This document shows positions 8,302-17,811 of a stretch of DNA of 52,810 bases, in pieces. Source of the stretch: Rubripirellula sp. (GTDB taxonomy: Bacteria; Planctomycetota; Planctomycetia; Pirellulales; Pirellulaceae). Numbering within the stretch: position 1 is the first letter of the stretch; the number at the start of each line of letters is the position of its first letter. The notes under the pieces were generated by a model. The model had not been told where the DNA came from, did not search any database, and saw nothing but the letters and a program-made list of their open reading frames with translations. Both the position numbers and the translations under genes were made by a program. The stretch covers positions 1-52,810 of the forward strand of contig JAAXIK010000274.1 in NCBI GenBank assembly GCA_012270385.1. Direction: 5' to 3'.

Positions 8302-8641
8302 GTGATGAACGACAGCGCTGACTCTCACCCGCTGAACGCTCTTTGGCAAGCGCTAGTCTGCAGAGATTCGAAAGCAAAGCTTTTCTGTTAAAAAAATCAA
8401 ATCGAGCCTCAATCCTTCAATGTGAGCTTACGTTCACTACTCACCGTGGGATCTTTTGATTTTTTGCTGATCTGGCGTGCCAAAAAACTGGGAAAACCTC
8501 TGCGATTGTTTGTGACCAAACCTGAAAACTGGTGCGCACTAGCTATGATGTCAGTTCACGCGGAGGAGCTCCTCGGTATGCGACCCGAGGAATGTCAATC
8601 TAGGCAAGATAGGTTGGCTGGCATGTGCAAGGGGGAAGGTC
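8302..8641. other. 340-base intergenic stretch
   Basis: No supported gene. A GTG-started frame at 8422-8685 overlaps the next gene by 44 bases in another frame and has no recognisable protein features. The stretch probably holds the promoter of the following gene. Confidence 0.6.
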
Positions 8642-9361
8642 ATGTGGCATACAAGTCGAGGCGATCGAACGCTGTCCGGCGATGAAGCTGCGCTAATCTC
8701 GCGAGCAATCGATGAAATGATCACCGCATTGGGTATGCGTGTTCATGAGGATTTCGAAGAGTTTGCCACCGACTGCATTTCCGGTATCGGAATCTATGAT
8801 GCCTGCACTCCCTCTCAGCGAATCGGTTTGCTGCATCAAGTTGCAAATTATCTTTTGTGCGATACGGAAACAGCACTACCGCTGAACGCACTTACCGATG
8901 CAACCGTCGCTGCGGTCTTCGCGGAGATTCGAGACCAAGTCGTCATTGAGATCAAACTTGGCCACCAAGATCCAGTGCCGACCGTCGAGCGGCCGGAGAC
9001 AGAAAGGTTGAGTCGACCTACTTGGAGGCAAATGGTTCTCTCGGCACATCTGAATTGTTTTGATCAACGTTATGAGCAAGAAGAAGGTGTTGAGGAGGCT
9101 TGGTTTCCCGAAATCAATTGTGAGGAGTCGAGGGTTTGGGAAGGATTGATCAACGAGCTTTCAGAATTGATCCTATGGGACCGCGACTTCGAATTAGCAG
9201 AAACCTTTCTTGATCTCGATCCGAATATCTCTAAACATCGTAGAAGATTGCTGGGCATTGATGATCATTACTTTTCCGCAGTACCGCAGGATCTTGAAGC
9301 GGACTCTGTATTTCAAGTACTCGAGGAAACTTATCACTTGGTTCGCACAAAGCCTCGTTGA
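8642..9361 (+). CDS. Hypothetical protein, 239 aa
   Basis: Not recognised. It is an acidic, soluble-looking protein without signal peptide or membrane segment. The N-terminal half looks helical and the middle has several Trp and Cys residues (RPTWRQMVLSAHLNCFDQ, EEAWFPEINCEE). The C-terminal third has an Asp-rich stretch, WDRDFELAETFLDLDP. The ATG has a purine-rich site (AAGGGGGAAGG) immediately upstream, which supports the start and that the gene is real. It lies 60 bases ahead of glutamate dehydrogenase on the same strand and may be co-transcribed with it. Confidence 0.72.
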   Translation: MWHTSRGDRTLSGDEAALISRAIDEMITALGMRVHEDFEEFATDCISGIGIYDACTPSQRIGLLHQVANYLLCDTETALPLNALTDATVAAVFAEIRDQVVIEIKLGHQDPVPTVERPETERLSRPTWRQMVLSAHLNCFDQRYEQEEGVEEAWFPEINCEESRVWEGLINELSELILWDRDFELAETFLDLDPNISKHRRRLLGIDDHYFSAVPQDLEADSVFQVLEETYHLVRTKPR

Positions 9362-9421
9362 GAAGTGATGCTGTCCGTTTTCTTTACAAAGATCCATTGA
9401 ATCCATGCACTGGGGTAGACC

Positions 9422-10663
9422 ATGAAGGCATTCGAGGCGTCCAAGCGGTACTTCGAGATTGCAGCTGATCAATTAAAAATTGATTCGGATCGAAGAGACA
9501 CTTTGCTGATTCCAAATCGGGAGATGCAGGTTCAGGTAACCATTGAACGAGATAATGGTCAGCTGGAAAACTTTATTGGGTTCCGAGTTCAGCACGATGA
9601 CTACCGAGGTCCGATGAAGGGTGGGTTGCGTTACCACCCCGAGGTGGACTTGGATGAGGTCAGAGCACTGGCGAGCTTGATGACATGGAAGACCGCGGTC
9701 GCCAATCTGCCATTCGGAGGAGCAAAGGGTGGGATTGGAGTCGATCCCAACAGCTTATCGACACGTGAGATTGAGCGTCTCACTCGTTCATTTGTGGATC
9801 AGATTCATGAGATCGTTGGACCGGATAAAGATATTCCGGGACCTGATATGGGTACGGATCATCGCGTGATGGCGTGGTTTAGAAACCAATGGGAGAAATA
9901 CCACGGGTTTGATCCCTCGGTAATTACGGGTAAGCCCGTCGAGGAGTATGGAGCCAAGGGCCGGGAGGAAGCCACTGGACGTGGAGTGGGTTTGTTGACG
10001 CACAAGCTCATGAAGCGTCTTGGCTCTAAGCCGGGGGAATCGAATGTAGCCATCCAAGGATTCGGGAATGTCGGCACGCACGCCGCCAAGTTTCTCGATG
10101 AGGCACAGTTTCCCATTGTGGCTGTGAGTGACATCACCGGCACTTATTATCGCGCGGCTGGGTTGAATGTCCGGGCGTTATTGAAACATAAACTCGAGCA
10201 TCCAAGAGGTTTATTGGAGGGGTTCGATGATTGTGAAACACTCCCACCTGATGCTTTGCTTGGGTTGAGTGATGTGGATATTTTGATTCCCGCGGCAGTG
10301 GGCGGCGTGATTACAGAGGAAAATGTTGATCAGATTCAAGCAAAGGTGATTGTCGAAGGAGCCAACGGGCCGGTCTATCCGATCGCTGATCGCATTCTGA
10401 GTGATCGAGGGATTCTCGTTCTGCCAGATATCTTGGCTAACGCAGGTGGAGTGACGGTAAGCTACTTCGAATGGGTCCAAAATCGGCAACACTATCGATG
10501 GACACTCGATCGTGTCCGTCAGGAGTTAGAGCACACCCTGAGTGACGCCTTTGAAAAAGTTTGGCAGACCGCCAACCAGCACGATGTCTCTTTACGGACG
10601 GCTGCCTACATGATCGCCATTAATCGGGTCCAACGAGCGGGTGAGCTTGCCGGTTTTGCGTAA
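9422..10663 (+). CDS. gdhA: Glutamate dehydrogenase (Glu/Leu/Phe/Val family)
   Basis: A 413-aa NAD(P)-dependent amino acid dehydrogenase interconverting glutamate and 2-oxoglutarate plus ammonia. The substrate-site lysines sit in GPMKGGLRYHP (K66), LMTWKTAV (K90) and the catalytic GGAKGGI (K102). The nucleotide-binding fold has VAIQGFGNVG. Conserved EGANGP, PDILANAGGVTVSYFEWVQN and the C-terminal helices complete the family length. The ATG at 9422 gives the expected N-terminus. A leucine dehydrogenase is a possible alternative by sequence, but length and motifs favour GDH. It may share a transcript with the upstream hypothetical gene. Confidence 0.95.
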   Translation: MKAFEASKRYFEIAADQLKIDSDRRDTLLIPNREMQVQVTIERDNGQLENFIGFRVQHDDYRGPMKGGLRYHPEVDLDEVRALASLMTWKTAVANLPFGGAKGGIGVDPNSLSTREIERLTRSFVDQIHEIVGPDKDIPGPDMGTDHRVMAWFRNQWEKYHGFDPSVITGKPVEEYGAKGREEATGRGVGLLTHKLMKRLGSKPGESNVAIQGFGNVGTHAAKFLDEAQFPIVAVSDITGTYYRAAGLNVRALLKHKLEHPRGLLEGFDDCETLPPDALLGLSDVDILIPAAVGGVITEENVDQIQAKVIVEGANGPVYPIADRILSDRGILVLPDILANAGGVTVSYFEWVQNRQHYRWTLDRVRQELEHTLSDAFEKVWQTANQHDVSLRTAAYMIAINRVQRAGELAGFA

Positions 10664-10921
10664 ACGCTTTGGAGGCAGCATTTTGATCGATTCCTTCACG
10701 AATCTTCGCAAATTGCAGTGTTTGGGCATGCTCCTCATCCGCCAAGGGACGCCGGATGGCTCTCCATGCAACTCGGAATCTGTATCATTTTCATCGAGAT
10801 ATGAGATCTGCTACCGCTGGGCTCGACGAAATTGGCCTCGAAGTGATAGATTACGCGGCTCGCTGGGGTTTTTTGTCCCTTTTTGAATTTTTTCGTCGCC
10901 TTCGAACCGTTTGTGGCATCC

Positions 10922-11959
10922 GTGATTCTGATTCTGAAGAGTAGCGCTACCGAAGAACAAATCGAGCACGTTCTGGAACGTGTTGAAGCACTGGGGCTGC
11001 AGCATCACCTCAGTCGTGGAACTCACCGAACGATTGTGGGGATCATTGGTGATGAAGAGCAGCTACGAGAAGATTCCTTACTGGCGATTCCTGGAGTAGC
11101 AAGCGTGGTTCCTGTTCTACCTGCTTATAAGCTTGCATCCAGAGATGCTCATCCTGATGCCAGCGTGATCAACGTATCCGGAGTCCAAGTAGGCGGGGGC
11201 CACTTGGGGATGATCGCGGGTCCATGCAGCGTTGAGGACAGGGACCGTATGTTCCGCATCGCAGAGGCCGTGCGCGAATCCGGTGCCAATCTCTTTCGTG
11301 GTGGCGCCTACAAACCTCGCACGAGTCCATACGCCTACCAGGGGATGGGTGTTGAGGGTTTGAAACTCCTCAGGGAGGTGGGTGATGCATTTGATATGCC
11401 AGTGGTTACCGAAGTCACCGATCCCCGCCTCGTGGAGACGGTCGCCGAACATGCCGATATGTTGCAGGTTGGTGCCCGTAATATGCAGAACTTTGTTCTA
11501 TTGACGGAGGTGGGTAAGTCTCGACGGCCTGTTCTACTGAAACGTGGGATGAGTGCAACGGTCAACGACCTTCTCATGTGTGCGGAATATATACTCTCTC
11601 AGGGCAATCCGAACGTCATCTTGTGCGAGCGGGGCATCAAAGGTTTCGACCCTGCTACGCGAAACGTATTTGATGTTGCCGCTGTACCCCTGCTTCATAC
11701 ACTGACCCACTTACCGGTCATTGTGGATCCCTCTCACGCTACCGGAAGACCGGATCTGATTCCTTCCTGTTCTTTGGCGGGACTAGCCGCGGGTGCTGAT
11801 GGTGTCCATATTGAAGTGCACGATTGTCCTGAAGAAGCAAAGAGCGATGGGCCACAAGCCCTCTTACCTGAACAATACGATGAGCTAGTTGGACAGATGC
11901 GTCGGCTAGCGGAGATCCTTGGAAAAACGATTTCACCCCTACCGGAGAAGAATCCTTGA
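10922..11959 (+). CDS. aroF: DAHP synthase (3-deoxy-7-phosphoheptulonate synthase, type I beta)
   Basis: Catalyses the first shikimate-pathway step, joining PEP and erythrose 4-phosphate. An N-terminal ferredoxin-like regulatory domain (about 1-75, starting [16 protein letters not shown]) precedes the barrel. Barrel motifs are [54 protein letters not shown] and VDPSHATG. The start is a GTG at 10922, chosen because family members begin just before this strand. The frame is open upstream with other starts at 10913 (GTG) and 10883 (TTG). The stop overlaps the TTG start of tpiA by four bases, so the two are translationally coupled. Chorismate mutase is not fused. Confidence 0.94.
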   Translation: MILILKSSATEEQIEHVLERVEALGLQHHLSRGTHRTIVGIIGDEEQLREDSLLAIPGVASVVPVLPAYKLASRDAHPDASVINVSGVQVGGGHLGMIAGPCSVEDRDRMFRIAEAVRESGANLFRGGAYKPRTSPYAYQGMGVEGLKLLREVGDAFDMPVVTEVTDPRLVETVAEHADMLQVGARNMQNFVLLTEVGKSRRPVLLKRGMSATVNDLLMCAEYILSQGNPNVILCERGIKGFDPATRNVFDVAAVPLLHTLTHLPVIVDPSHATGRPDLIPSCSLAGLAAGADGVHIEVHDCPEEAKSDGPQALLPEQYDELVGQMRRLAEILGKTISPLPEKNP

Positions 11960-12711
11960 GCCGTCGTCGAATCATTGCTGGAAACTGGAAAATGAACATG
12001 CGTTTGGACACGGCAACTGCCTTGGCCAAGGGTGTTGCTGAGTCGGTGGGTGAAAATCCAGAAGTCGACGTCGTTCTCTGTCCGCCTTCTATTTATTTAT
12101 CCGCTGTTGGAACTGCCGTGGAGGGTACTCCTGTCGGTCTAGGTGCACAGAATTTGTACGCCGCCCAAGACGGTGCATTCACGGGTGAAGTCAATGCAGC
12201 CATGTTGACCGATGTCGGATGCGGATACGTGATCCTGGGGCATAGCGAGCGGAGAGCACTCTTAGGTGAAACAGATCAACAGATTAGTGAAAAATTGCAC
12301 AGTGCTCTCGCGGGTAATTTGACTCCTATTGTTTGTGTAGGAGAAACACTCGAAGACCGCGAATCAGGTCAAACGGAGCAAGTCGTTGAGACCCAAGTAC
12401 GAGGTTCCTTGGCGGGTCTGGATGCGGGCCAAGCGGCATCCATCGTTCTTGCTTCTGAGCCTGTCTGGGCAATTGGTACTGGTAACACAGCGACACCAGA
12501 GCAAGCGGAGGAGGTTCACGCTTTCATTCGAAAATTGCTCGGCGAGATCTTTTCGGCGGAGATTGCCGGTCAGATTCGAATCCAATACGGCGGAAGTGTA
12601 AAACCAAACAATGCCACCGAGTTACTCGGGCAGCCGAACATTGATGGAGCCCTCGTTGGTGGGGCGAGTTTGAAAGTGGAAGATTTTGCTGGCATCATTC
12701 ATGCTGGCTAG
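11956..12711 (+). CDS. tpiA: Triosephosphate isomerase
   Basis: Glycolytic enzyme interconverting dihydroxyacetone phosphate and glyceraldehyde 3-phosphate. All catalytic positions are visible: K12 in NWKMN, H96 in GHSERR, E168 in [11 protein letters not shown], and the phosphate loop YGGSVKPNN plus GALVGGASL. At 251 aa it has normal length. The start is TTG within the TTGA overlap with the DAHP synthase stop; no better start fits, because the protein begins directly with [10 protein letters not shown]. It ends in TAG, a useful reference that UAG terminates in this genome. secG follows after 53 bases. Confidence 0.97.
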   Translation: MSRRRIIAGNWKMNMRLDTATALAKGVAESVGENPEVDVVLCPPSIYLSAVGTAVEGTPVGLGAQNLYAAQDGAFTGEVNAAMLTDVGCGYVILGHSERRALLGETDQQISEKLHSALAGNLTPIVCVGETLEDRESGQTEQVVETQVRGSLAGLDAGQAASIVLASEPVWAIGTGNTATPEQAEEVHAFIRKLLGEIFSAEIAGQIRIQYGGSVKPNNATELLGQPNIDGALVGGASLKVEDFAGIIHAG

Positions 12712-12764
12712 TATCCTTCCGAGTCCTTCCAAAACCTTCTAATCCAAATTGAAGTGAATACGAA

Positions 12765-13331
12765 ATGATGATCTTACCTTTGGCTTCCCTCTCGGGTGTG
12801 TTGCTCGGTTGGCTGATGGCCTTCCTCTCTTTGTTCCTGATTATGCTCATCCTGATCCAACGGGGTAAAGGTGGCGGTTTGACCGGTGCATTGGGTGGAC
12901 CTGGAGGACAAAGTGCCTTCGGTAGCAAAGCAGGTGATACCTTTACTGTGATCACAGTAGTCGTCGCTTCGCTATGGGGTCTCGCTTGTATTATCACCAT
13001 GCTGGTTCTTGGGGATGCTGGCGGTAAGGCCACTGCAAGCGATTCGCAATCCAATACCGAAGCGGTAGCTGAAGCCTCGGAGGAGCTTGAGGAAATGGAT
13101 GCAGGTTCCGGATTGGTCGTTCCCTCCAACGATACCACGACTGAGGAATCGGAAACGGATGAAGACGGGGAAGAAAGTGCCTCTGCAACCCCATCGGCCG
13201 ATCTGTCGCCAAACGATGCTGGGGCAGCTGATGATTCCAGTTCGGACTCGGAAGCGGTGAATGATACCGAAGCGGAAGAGACCGATGAAACTGCTGCTGA
13301 GGGCGAACCAGCAGAATCAGCTTCCGAATAA
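12765..13331 (+). CDS. secG: Preprotein translocase subunit SecG with long acidic tail
   Basis: SecG is the small accessory subunit of the SecYEG channel. The first 83 residues match: two membrane helices (about 11-32 and 60-83) flank the conserved loop [15 protein letters not shown] and [12 protein letters not shown]. The remaining roughly 100 residues are a strongly acidic, Ser/Glu/Asp/Thr-rich tail that should be disordered. Ordinary SecG proteins are 75-110 aa, so this one is nearly twice the usual length. The tpiA-secG order is common in bacteria. Stop is TAA. Confidence 0.95.
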   Translation: MMILPLASLSGVLLGWLMAFLSLFLIMLILIQRGKGGGLTGALGGPGGQSAFGSKAGDTFTVITVVVASLWGLACIITMLVLGDAGGKATASDSQSNTEAVAEASEELEEMDAGSGLVVPSNDTTTEESETDEDGEESASATPSADLSPNDAGAADDSSSDSEAVNDTEAEETDETAAEGEPAESASE

Positions 13332-13384
13332 GCATCGGAACACTTCTGCAAACACCCCTCTTCAAGCGGCTAAAGGCTACGACC

Positions 13385-14302
13385 ATGACAGATCAGCAGA
13401 CTGCCATCGTTCGAAGTATGACAGGTCAGGGCCATGCTCAGAGGATGGGTGAACAAGGAAATGTTAAGGTAGAAATACGGACCGTCAATCATAAGGGCTA
13501 CAAGTGTGTTCCCAAGCTCAGTGATTCCCTCGTAGCATTTGAGAGTAAGATCGACGCCCTCGTCCGCGGCAGGATCCATCGAGGTACGGTACATCTTCAT
13601 GTGGTCTATAGGCACCCAACAGTCAAAGAGATCCCCGTAATCAATCAGCCTGCTGTGGATGCTTATCTCGAAGCCTTATCGGAGACGGTTGATCGACATG
13701 GTGACCTTTTAGGGCCTGTTGATTTTGCATCCCTATTGTCGCTGCCCGGTGTATTAAGTGTAGGGGCTTCTGATCACGAGGATGAGCAAGGTCTTTGGGA
13801 GTTGCTACAAGAGGCGATCATTTCCGCGATCGATAATCTTGATGAGATGCGAATGACAGAGGGACAGCGAATGTCTCAAAGTCTTCAGCACGACTGCGAT
13901 CAAATCACCGAGCATCTTGAGGGGATAGGCAGCACTTCACCTCGATCCGTGGAGGTTTATCGCCAAAGATTACAAGGAAAGATTGAGCGAGCTCTGCAGG
14001 AGCACGGCGTTCAGGTATCAAGCGTCGATCTCCTTCGAGAAGTGCAGATTTACGCAGATCGAGTAGATATTCACGAAGAGATCGTCAGATTAAATAGCCA
14101 TCTGGAGATGTTTGCCGGCGTTCTTGGAGGCAAAGATCAATCTCAACCTACCGGTCGGAAGCTGGATTTCATACTCCAAGAAATGTTCAGAGAAACGAAT
14201 ACCATTGGCAGTAAGGCATCCGATGCAGACATCTCTGCGCACGTGGTAGAGGTGAAGTGTGCGATCGAGAGGATGCGAGAGTTAGTACAGAACTTGGAAT
14301 GA
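13385..14302 (+). CDS. yicC: YicC family protein (endoribonuclease-like)
   Basis: A 305-aa member of the YicC/YloC family, whose characterised members are RNA-cleaving enzymes affecting small RNA turnover. The N-terminus has RSMTGQGHAQ and VEIRTVNHKGYK, typical of the family. The C-terminus has the hallmark VDIHEEIVRLNSHLEMF, GRKLDFILQEMFRETNTIGSKASD and VVEVKCAIERMREQVQN-type ending (here MRELVQNLE). It sits between secG and gmk, and the yicC-gmk-rpoZ order is widespread. Stop is TGA. Confidence 0.96.
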   Translation: MTDQQTAIVRSMTGQGHAQRMGEQGNVKVEIRTVNHKGYKCVPKLSDSLVAFESKIDALVRGRIHRGTVHLHVVYRHPTVKEIPVINQPAVDAYLEALSETVDRHGDLLGPVDFASLLSLPGVLSVGASDHEDEQGLWELLQEAIISAIDNLDEMRMTEGQRMSQSLQHDCDQITEHLEGIGSTSPRSVEVYRQRLQGKIERALQEHGVQVSSVDLLREVQIYADRVDIHEEIVRLNSHLEMFAGVLGGKDQSQPTGRKLDFILQEMFRETNTIGSKASDADISAHVVEVKCAIERMRELVQNLE

Positions 14303-14445
14303 TTTCGAAAGAATTTGCCGCTCAGTGGGCAGCGTGGAGGAAGATTCCGGACAGTTTTCGATCCGGGAAACACGCCACCAGAATCTCTGGATCCGAGGCT
14401 TTTTGAGCGTCTTTCACAGTTTTTTTAGCTTGGGGAGCGAATTTG

Positions 14446-15030
14446 GTGACGAGAGGCCGTCTTGTAATCATCTCCGGACCAAGTGGTGCTGGTAAATCTA
14501 CGGTGGTGCGTGAGCTGATTAATCGATCCGATTTACCTCTAAAACTCAGTGTTTCTGCCACAACTCGGCCTGCTCGGGCTGGAGAGATTGACGGAGTGCA
14601 TTATCATTTCCTGAACCAATCGCAATTCAATCAATTGCGAGAGGACGGCGAATTCCTTGAGTGCAAAGAAGTTTTTGGATTAGGCTACTGGTACGGGACA
14701 CTGCGAAATAAGGTGGCCACTGGCCTCGAGGAGGGGTCTTGGGTTATTTTGGAGATTGATGTTCAGGGTGCCATCGCAGTCCTGGATCAAGGTGGATTAG
14801 ATCCGATTACTTTTTTTGTCCATACAGGTGGGCTGGATTCTTTGGAATCGAGGTTGAGAGGACGAAAAACTGAGGATGAAGCGGTGATTTCGAGACGGCT
14901 GACTACCGCCGAAGAGGAAATCCAACTCATGCATCGATATCAGTACGAGATCATCAATGATGAGGTCGACCGTGCGGTCGAAGAAATAGATCAACGGTTG
15001 AGCAGACACAGAGAAAACAGGGAGCATTAG
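14446..15030 (+). CDS. gmk: Guanylate kinase
   Basis: Phosphorylates GMP to GDP with ATP. The P-loop is GPSGAGKST near the N-terminus. The GMP-binding residues follow in [21 protein letters not shown] and [24 protein letters not shown] and the lid region [17 protein letters not shown] complete the fold in 194 aa. Start is GTG at 14446 with GGGGAG about 8 bases upstream; a TTG immediately before (14443) is an alternative. It ends in TAG two bases before the rpoZ start, so the two are tightly coupled. Confidence 0.96.
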   Translation: MTRGRLVIISGPSGAGKSTVVRELINRSDLPLKLSVSATTRPARAGEIDGVHYHFLNQSQFNQLREDGEFLECKEVFGLGYWYGTLRNKVATGLEEGSWVILEIDVQGAIAVLDQGGLDPITFFVHTGGLDSLESRLRGRKTEDEAVISRRLTTAEEEIQLMHRYQYEIINDEVDRAVEEIDQRLSRHRENREH

Positions 15031-15032
15031 AA

Positions 15033-15305
15033 ATGCTAGAGGAATTAAAAGAAGAAGAAATCGTCAACAAGGTTGGTGGTCGTTTCAAACTAAGCACATT
15101 GATTCAGAAGCGATTGGTGCAATTGAATCAAGGAAGTCGAGCGTTGGTCAACGTGGATGCCCACGATAAGATGACGATTGTCCTGCAAGAAATTATGCAG
15201 GATAAGATTGTCTTAAATATGGACAATGAAGTCGAGAAAGTGATGGATTTGGATGCAACCATTGCCGCTGCTGAGGGTCCTGAAATCGAAGCAGCCGACC
15301 TATGA
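15033..15305 (+). CDS. rpoZ: RNA polymerase omega subunit
   Basis: A 90-aa omega subunit that helps assemble RNA polymerase. The region [20 protein letters not shown] followed by GSRALV is the family core (usually VGNRFxLVxxAxxRARQL). Its position directly after guanylate kinase is the classic gmk-rpoZ arrangement, and its stop overlaps the next ATG (ATGA at 15302-15305). The second half is acidic and less conserved, as usual for this subunit. Confidence 0.92.
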   Translation: MLEELKEEEIVNKVGGRFKLSTLIQKRLVQLNQGSRALVNVDAHDKMTIVLQEIMQDKIVLNMDNEVEKVMDLDATIAAAEGPEIEAADL

Positions 15306-15853
15306 GTCGTTCACCCGCTACCGTGTTATTGGCAGTGGGTGGAGGCATCGCGGCCTACAAGGCGGCCATTCTATGCAGCCGACTCGTGCAACTCGAGCAT
15401 GACGTAAGAGTCGTCATGACCAAGTCGGCAGAGCAATTCGTCGGGGCAGCAACGTTTGCTGCTTTGTCTGGTCAAAGAGTTGCAACGGATACGATTGATC
15501 ACAATTCTTATCCTGCGGGACCGCACATCGAGCTTGCCCGCGGCGTAGATTTGATGATTGTTGCACCCGCTACCGCGAATCTCATCGGTAAGTTCGCGAA
15601 TGGCATTGCCGATGATTTGACCAGCACTCTGTATCTTCAAAGGGTTTGCCCTGTCCTGATGGCTCCCGCCATGAGCGCTTCCATGTGGGACAAATCTTCG
15701 GTGCAGAGGAATATTGAACAACTTCGTGCTGATGGCTGTGAATTCGTCGGTCCCGAGGAAGGCTGGCTAAGTTGCCGTGTCAGGGGTGCCGGTCGGATGA
15801 GCGAACCGGACAGTATTTTGGAGCGAGCGGAGCTAATGTTATCTTCGGATTAA
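15302..15853 (+). CDS. coaC: Phosphopantothenoylcysteine decarboxylase (stand-alone CoaC flavoprotein)
   Basis: A 183-aa FMN-binding decarboxylase for the 4'-phosphopantothenoylcysteine step of CoA synthesis. The flavin site begins [13 protein letters not shown]. Catalytic H75 is in PHIELAR, and the flap Cys is C158 in [10 protein letters not shown]. The substrate motif is P122-AMSASMW: family enzymes have Asn at residue 125 (PxMNxxMW), here it is Ser. Most bacteria fuse CoaC to the synthetase CoaB; this protein ends after the decarboxylase domain, so CoaB must be elsewhere. It overlaps rpoZ by four bases. coaX, also for CoA, lies at 50.6 kb. Confidence 0.9.
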   Translation: MSRSPATVLLAVGGGIAAYKAAILCSRLVQLEHDVRVVMTKSAEQFVGAATFAALSGQRVATDTIDHNSYPAGPHIELARGVDLMIVAPATANLIGKFANGIADDLTSTLYLQRVCPVLMAPAMSASMWDKSSVQRNIEQLRADGCEFVGPEEGWLSCRVRGAGRMSEPDSILERAELMLSSD

Positions 15854-15912
15854 GCTCCCGTTTTGGCATCATCCAATGGAATTCGCTCTCTCTCAGGCGG
15901 GCAGATTTCTTT

Positions 15913-16008
15913 ATGATTCTAAAGTCCGTCGCTAACTGGTTCGCTCAGACCTGTCTCACTCTCTACATTATTGTGGTAGGGATCTGCCAGGTGTGTGTTT
16001 TGCTGTAA
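15913..16008 (+). CDS. Possible 31-aa membrane microprotein
   Basis: A short ATG frame between coaC and the pyrophosphatase encodes a peptide with a hydrophobic stretch (TLYIIVVGICQVCVLL) that could cross the membrane once. There is no clear ribosome site. It may be a chance frame and is listed only because it fills most of a 178-base gap. Confidence 0.2.
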   Translation: MILKSVANWFAQTCLTLYIIVVGICQVCVLL

Positions 16009-16043
16009 TTCTGTTTGTTTCTCGACGCTGAGTGGGACGATTC

Positions 16044-17660
16044 ATGCCCGTTTACGTTTTTGGCCATCGTAATCCCGATACCGATGCAATTTGCAGCGCC
16101 CTTGCTTATGCGGATTTTCTGCGACAAACCACTCGGCCTGATGCGATTGCAGCTTGTTGTGGGACACCCAACGAAAGAACGGAATTTGTACTTAGGAAAG
16201 CGGGTATAGCTTCTCCGAAAATCATGATGGACGTGCGTCCAGAACTTGAGGATGTCTGCAATCGAGATCCGATTACCGCCACTAAGGGTGATGTTTTTTT
16301 TGAAGTTTATCAGCGTATGCTTGATCATGGTGTCAGAGCAATTCCTGTGCTGGATGAAGAGCATAATGTTACTGGGATTGTGACTCTCTTGGATCTTTTG
16401 CAACTGATGTTGCGTGGTGGCGTAGATCCCATCAAGGCGAGAGAAGTTCGCACAACGCTCGACAAGGTGGTGGACGTCATCGGTGGTTCTTATCAGCATT
16501 CGGTTGATACGGGCCGTGTGGATGAACTTGTGGTCACCGTGGGTGCGATGAGTGCGGATGGCTTCACATCGCGTGTTCGTGCCTTCCCTTCCGAGCGATT
16601 ACTTGTGGTTAGCGGTGATCGCCCAACCATTCAGCTACCTGCCATTGAGACAGGAGCGCGAGCACTCGTCGTAACCGGCGGCTATCAACTTTCCAGTGGT
16701 CTATTGCAATTAGCGGAGGCTCGCGGCGTGACCGTGATCAATAGCCCATATGATACCGCGACCACGACAATGCGAATCAAAGCAGCTCACCTAATCGATT
16801 CGGTGATCAATCCTGAGTTCATGAAGCTTCCCGCTCGTATGCCTGTTGCGAATGCTCGCCAGCAAGTCTATCGATCACCTCAAATGGTGTTCCCCGTGGT
16901 GGAGGGTAATCGATTGGTAGGTGTGATCAGTAAGAGTGATCTCGTGCATCCACCTCGGCCCCAATTGGTGCTGGTTGATCACAATGAGATCAGCCAGGCC
17001 GTTCAAGGTGCTGATGAAGCGGATGTGCTTGAAGTGCTCGATCATCATCGTTTGGGTGGATCTCTCAAATCAACAAACCCAATTCGCTTTAACATGGAAC
17101 CAGTGGGTTCCACCTGCACGCTGGTTGCCAAGATGTTTCGTTCGGCAGACATCAAGCCTACCGCAGGCATCGCCTTATGCATGGCATCAGGAATGATCAG
17201 CGATACGTTGAATCTTCGATCACCAACTGCAACAGATGTCGATCGAGATCTACTTCGTTGGCTACAGAAATACTGTGAAGTGAATCTCGACCAGTTTGCG
17301 GGGGAGTTTTTTCAAGTAGGTTCTGCTCTGAGATCTTGTGATTCAGATCAAGTGGTACGAGAAGATTGTAAGGAATGCGAAGAGTCGGGGATCCGATTTT
17401 CAATCTCTCAGATCGAGGAGATTGGTTTTGATCTTTTCTGGAAGCGTAAAGAAGAATTATCCCAATCTTTGGAGCAATTGGCAGCAGCCTCTGGGCTAGA
17501 ATTCTCCGCGCTTCTCGTCACCGATATATCAAGTAATGGCAGCTTATTGCTGATGAGCCGTGAGCCTGAAGGATGGGAAGAAATTAACTATCCCCAATTG
17601 GAGGATCGTCTCTACCAACTCGATGAGGTGGTTAGCAGGAAGAAGCAGCTTTTGCCATGA
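16044..17660 (+). CDS. ppaC: Family II (DHH) inorganic pyrophosphatase with CBS-DRTGG-CBS insert
   Basis: Manganese-dependent pyrophosphatase of the DHH family, 538 aa from the ATG at 16044 (a GTG at 16032 is the alternative). The metal motif HRNPDTDAIC starts at H8; LVLVDHNE and LDHHRLGG are the further DHH motifs. The C-terminal domain ends in SRKKQLLP, the substrate-binding signature. Between the first and second DHH motifs is a regulatory insert of about 250 residues: a CBS domain (RDPITATKG..ipVLDEEHNVTGIVT), a DRTGG-like part (VVSGDRPTIQLPAIETGARALVVTGG) and a second CBS stretch (FPVVEGNRLVGVISKSDLV). In characterised relatives this insert binds adenine nucleotides and controls activity. 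Confidence 0.93.
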   Translation: MPVYVFGHRNPDTDAICSALAYADFLRQTTRPDAIAACCGTPNERTEFVLRKAGIASPKIMMDVRPELEDVCNRDPITATKGDVFFEVYQRMLDHGVRAIPVLDEEHNVTGIVTLLDLLQLMLRGGVDPIKAREVRTTLDKVVDVIGGSYQHSVDTGRVDELVVTVGAMSADGFTSRVRAFPSERLLVVSGDRPTIQLPAIETGARALVVTGGYQLSSGLLQLAEARGVTVINSPYDTATTTMRIKAAHLIDSVINPEFMKLPARMPVANARQQVYRSPQMVFPVVEGNRLVGVISKSDLVHPPRPQLVLVDHNEISQAVQGADEADVLEVLDHHRLGGSLKSTNPIRFNMEPVGSTCTLVAKMFRSADIKPTAGIALCMASGMISDTLNLRSPTATDVDRDLLRWLQKYCEVNLDQFAGEFFQVGSALRSCDSDQVVREDCKECEESGIRFSISQIEEIGFDLFWKRKEELSQSLEQLAAASGLEFSALLVTDISSNGSLLLMSREPEGWEEINYPQLEDRLYQLDEVVSRKKQLLP

Positions 17661-17811
17661 ATGTGCCGTCTGCGGGAGGCCACGGGGGCGGCATCGTGGA
17701 GGTGCTTGGATTTGGCTAGTCTGTGTGTTTTTACAGTCCCTCCGCCTCAAGCGGAATCATCAATTCGAGTGGTCCCATGATCCATCGGATTCATACTGAA
17801 AGTGATCATCC

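Noticed and set aside
8422-8685. 87-aa GTG-started frame before the hypothetical gene
   Set aside because: It overlaps the 8642 gene in another frame, has no ribosome site and no protein-like features.
12695-13351. 218-aa minus-strand frame, Ser/Ala-rich
   Set aside because: It is the reverse shadow of the acidic SecG tail, generated by biased codons.
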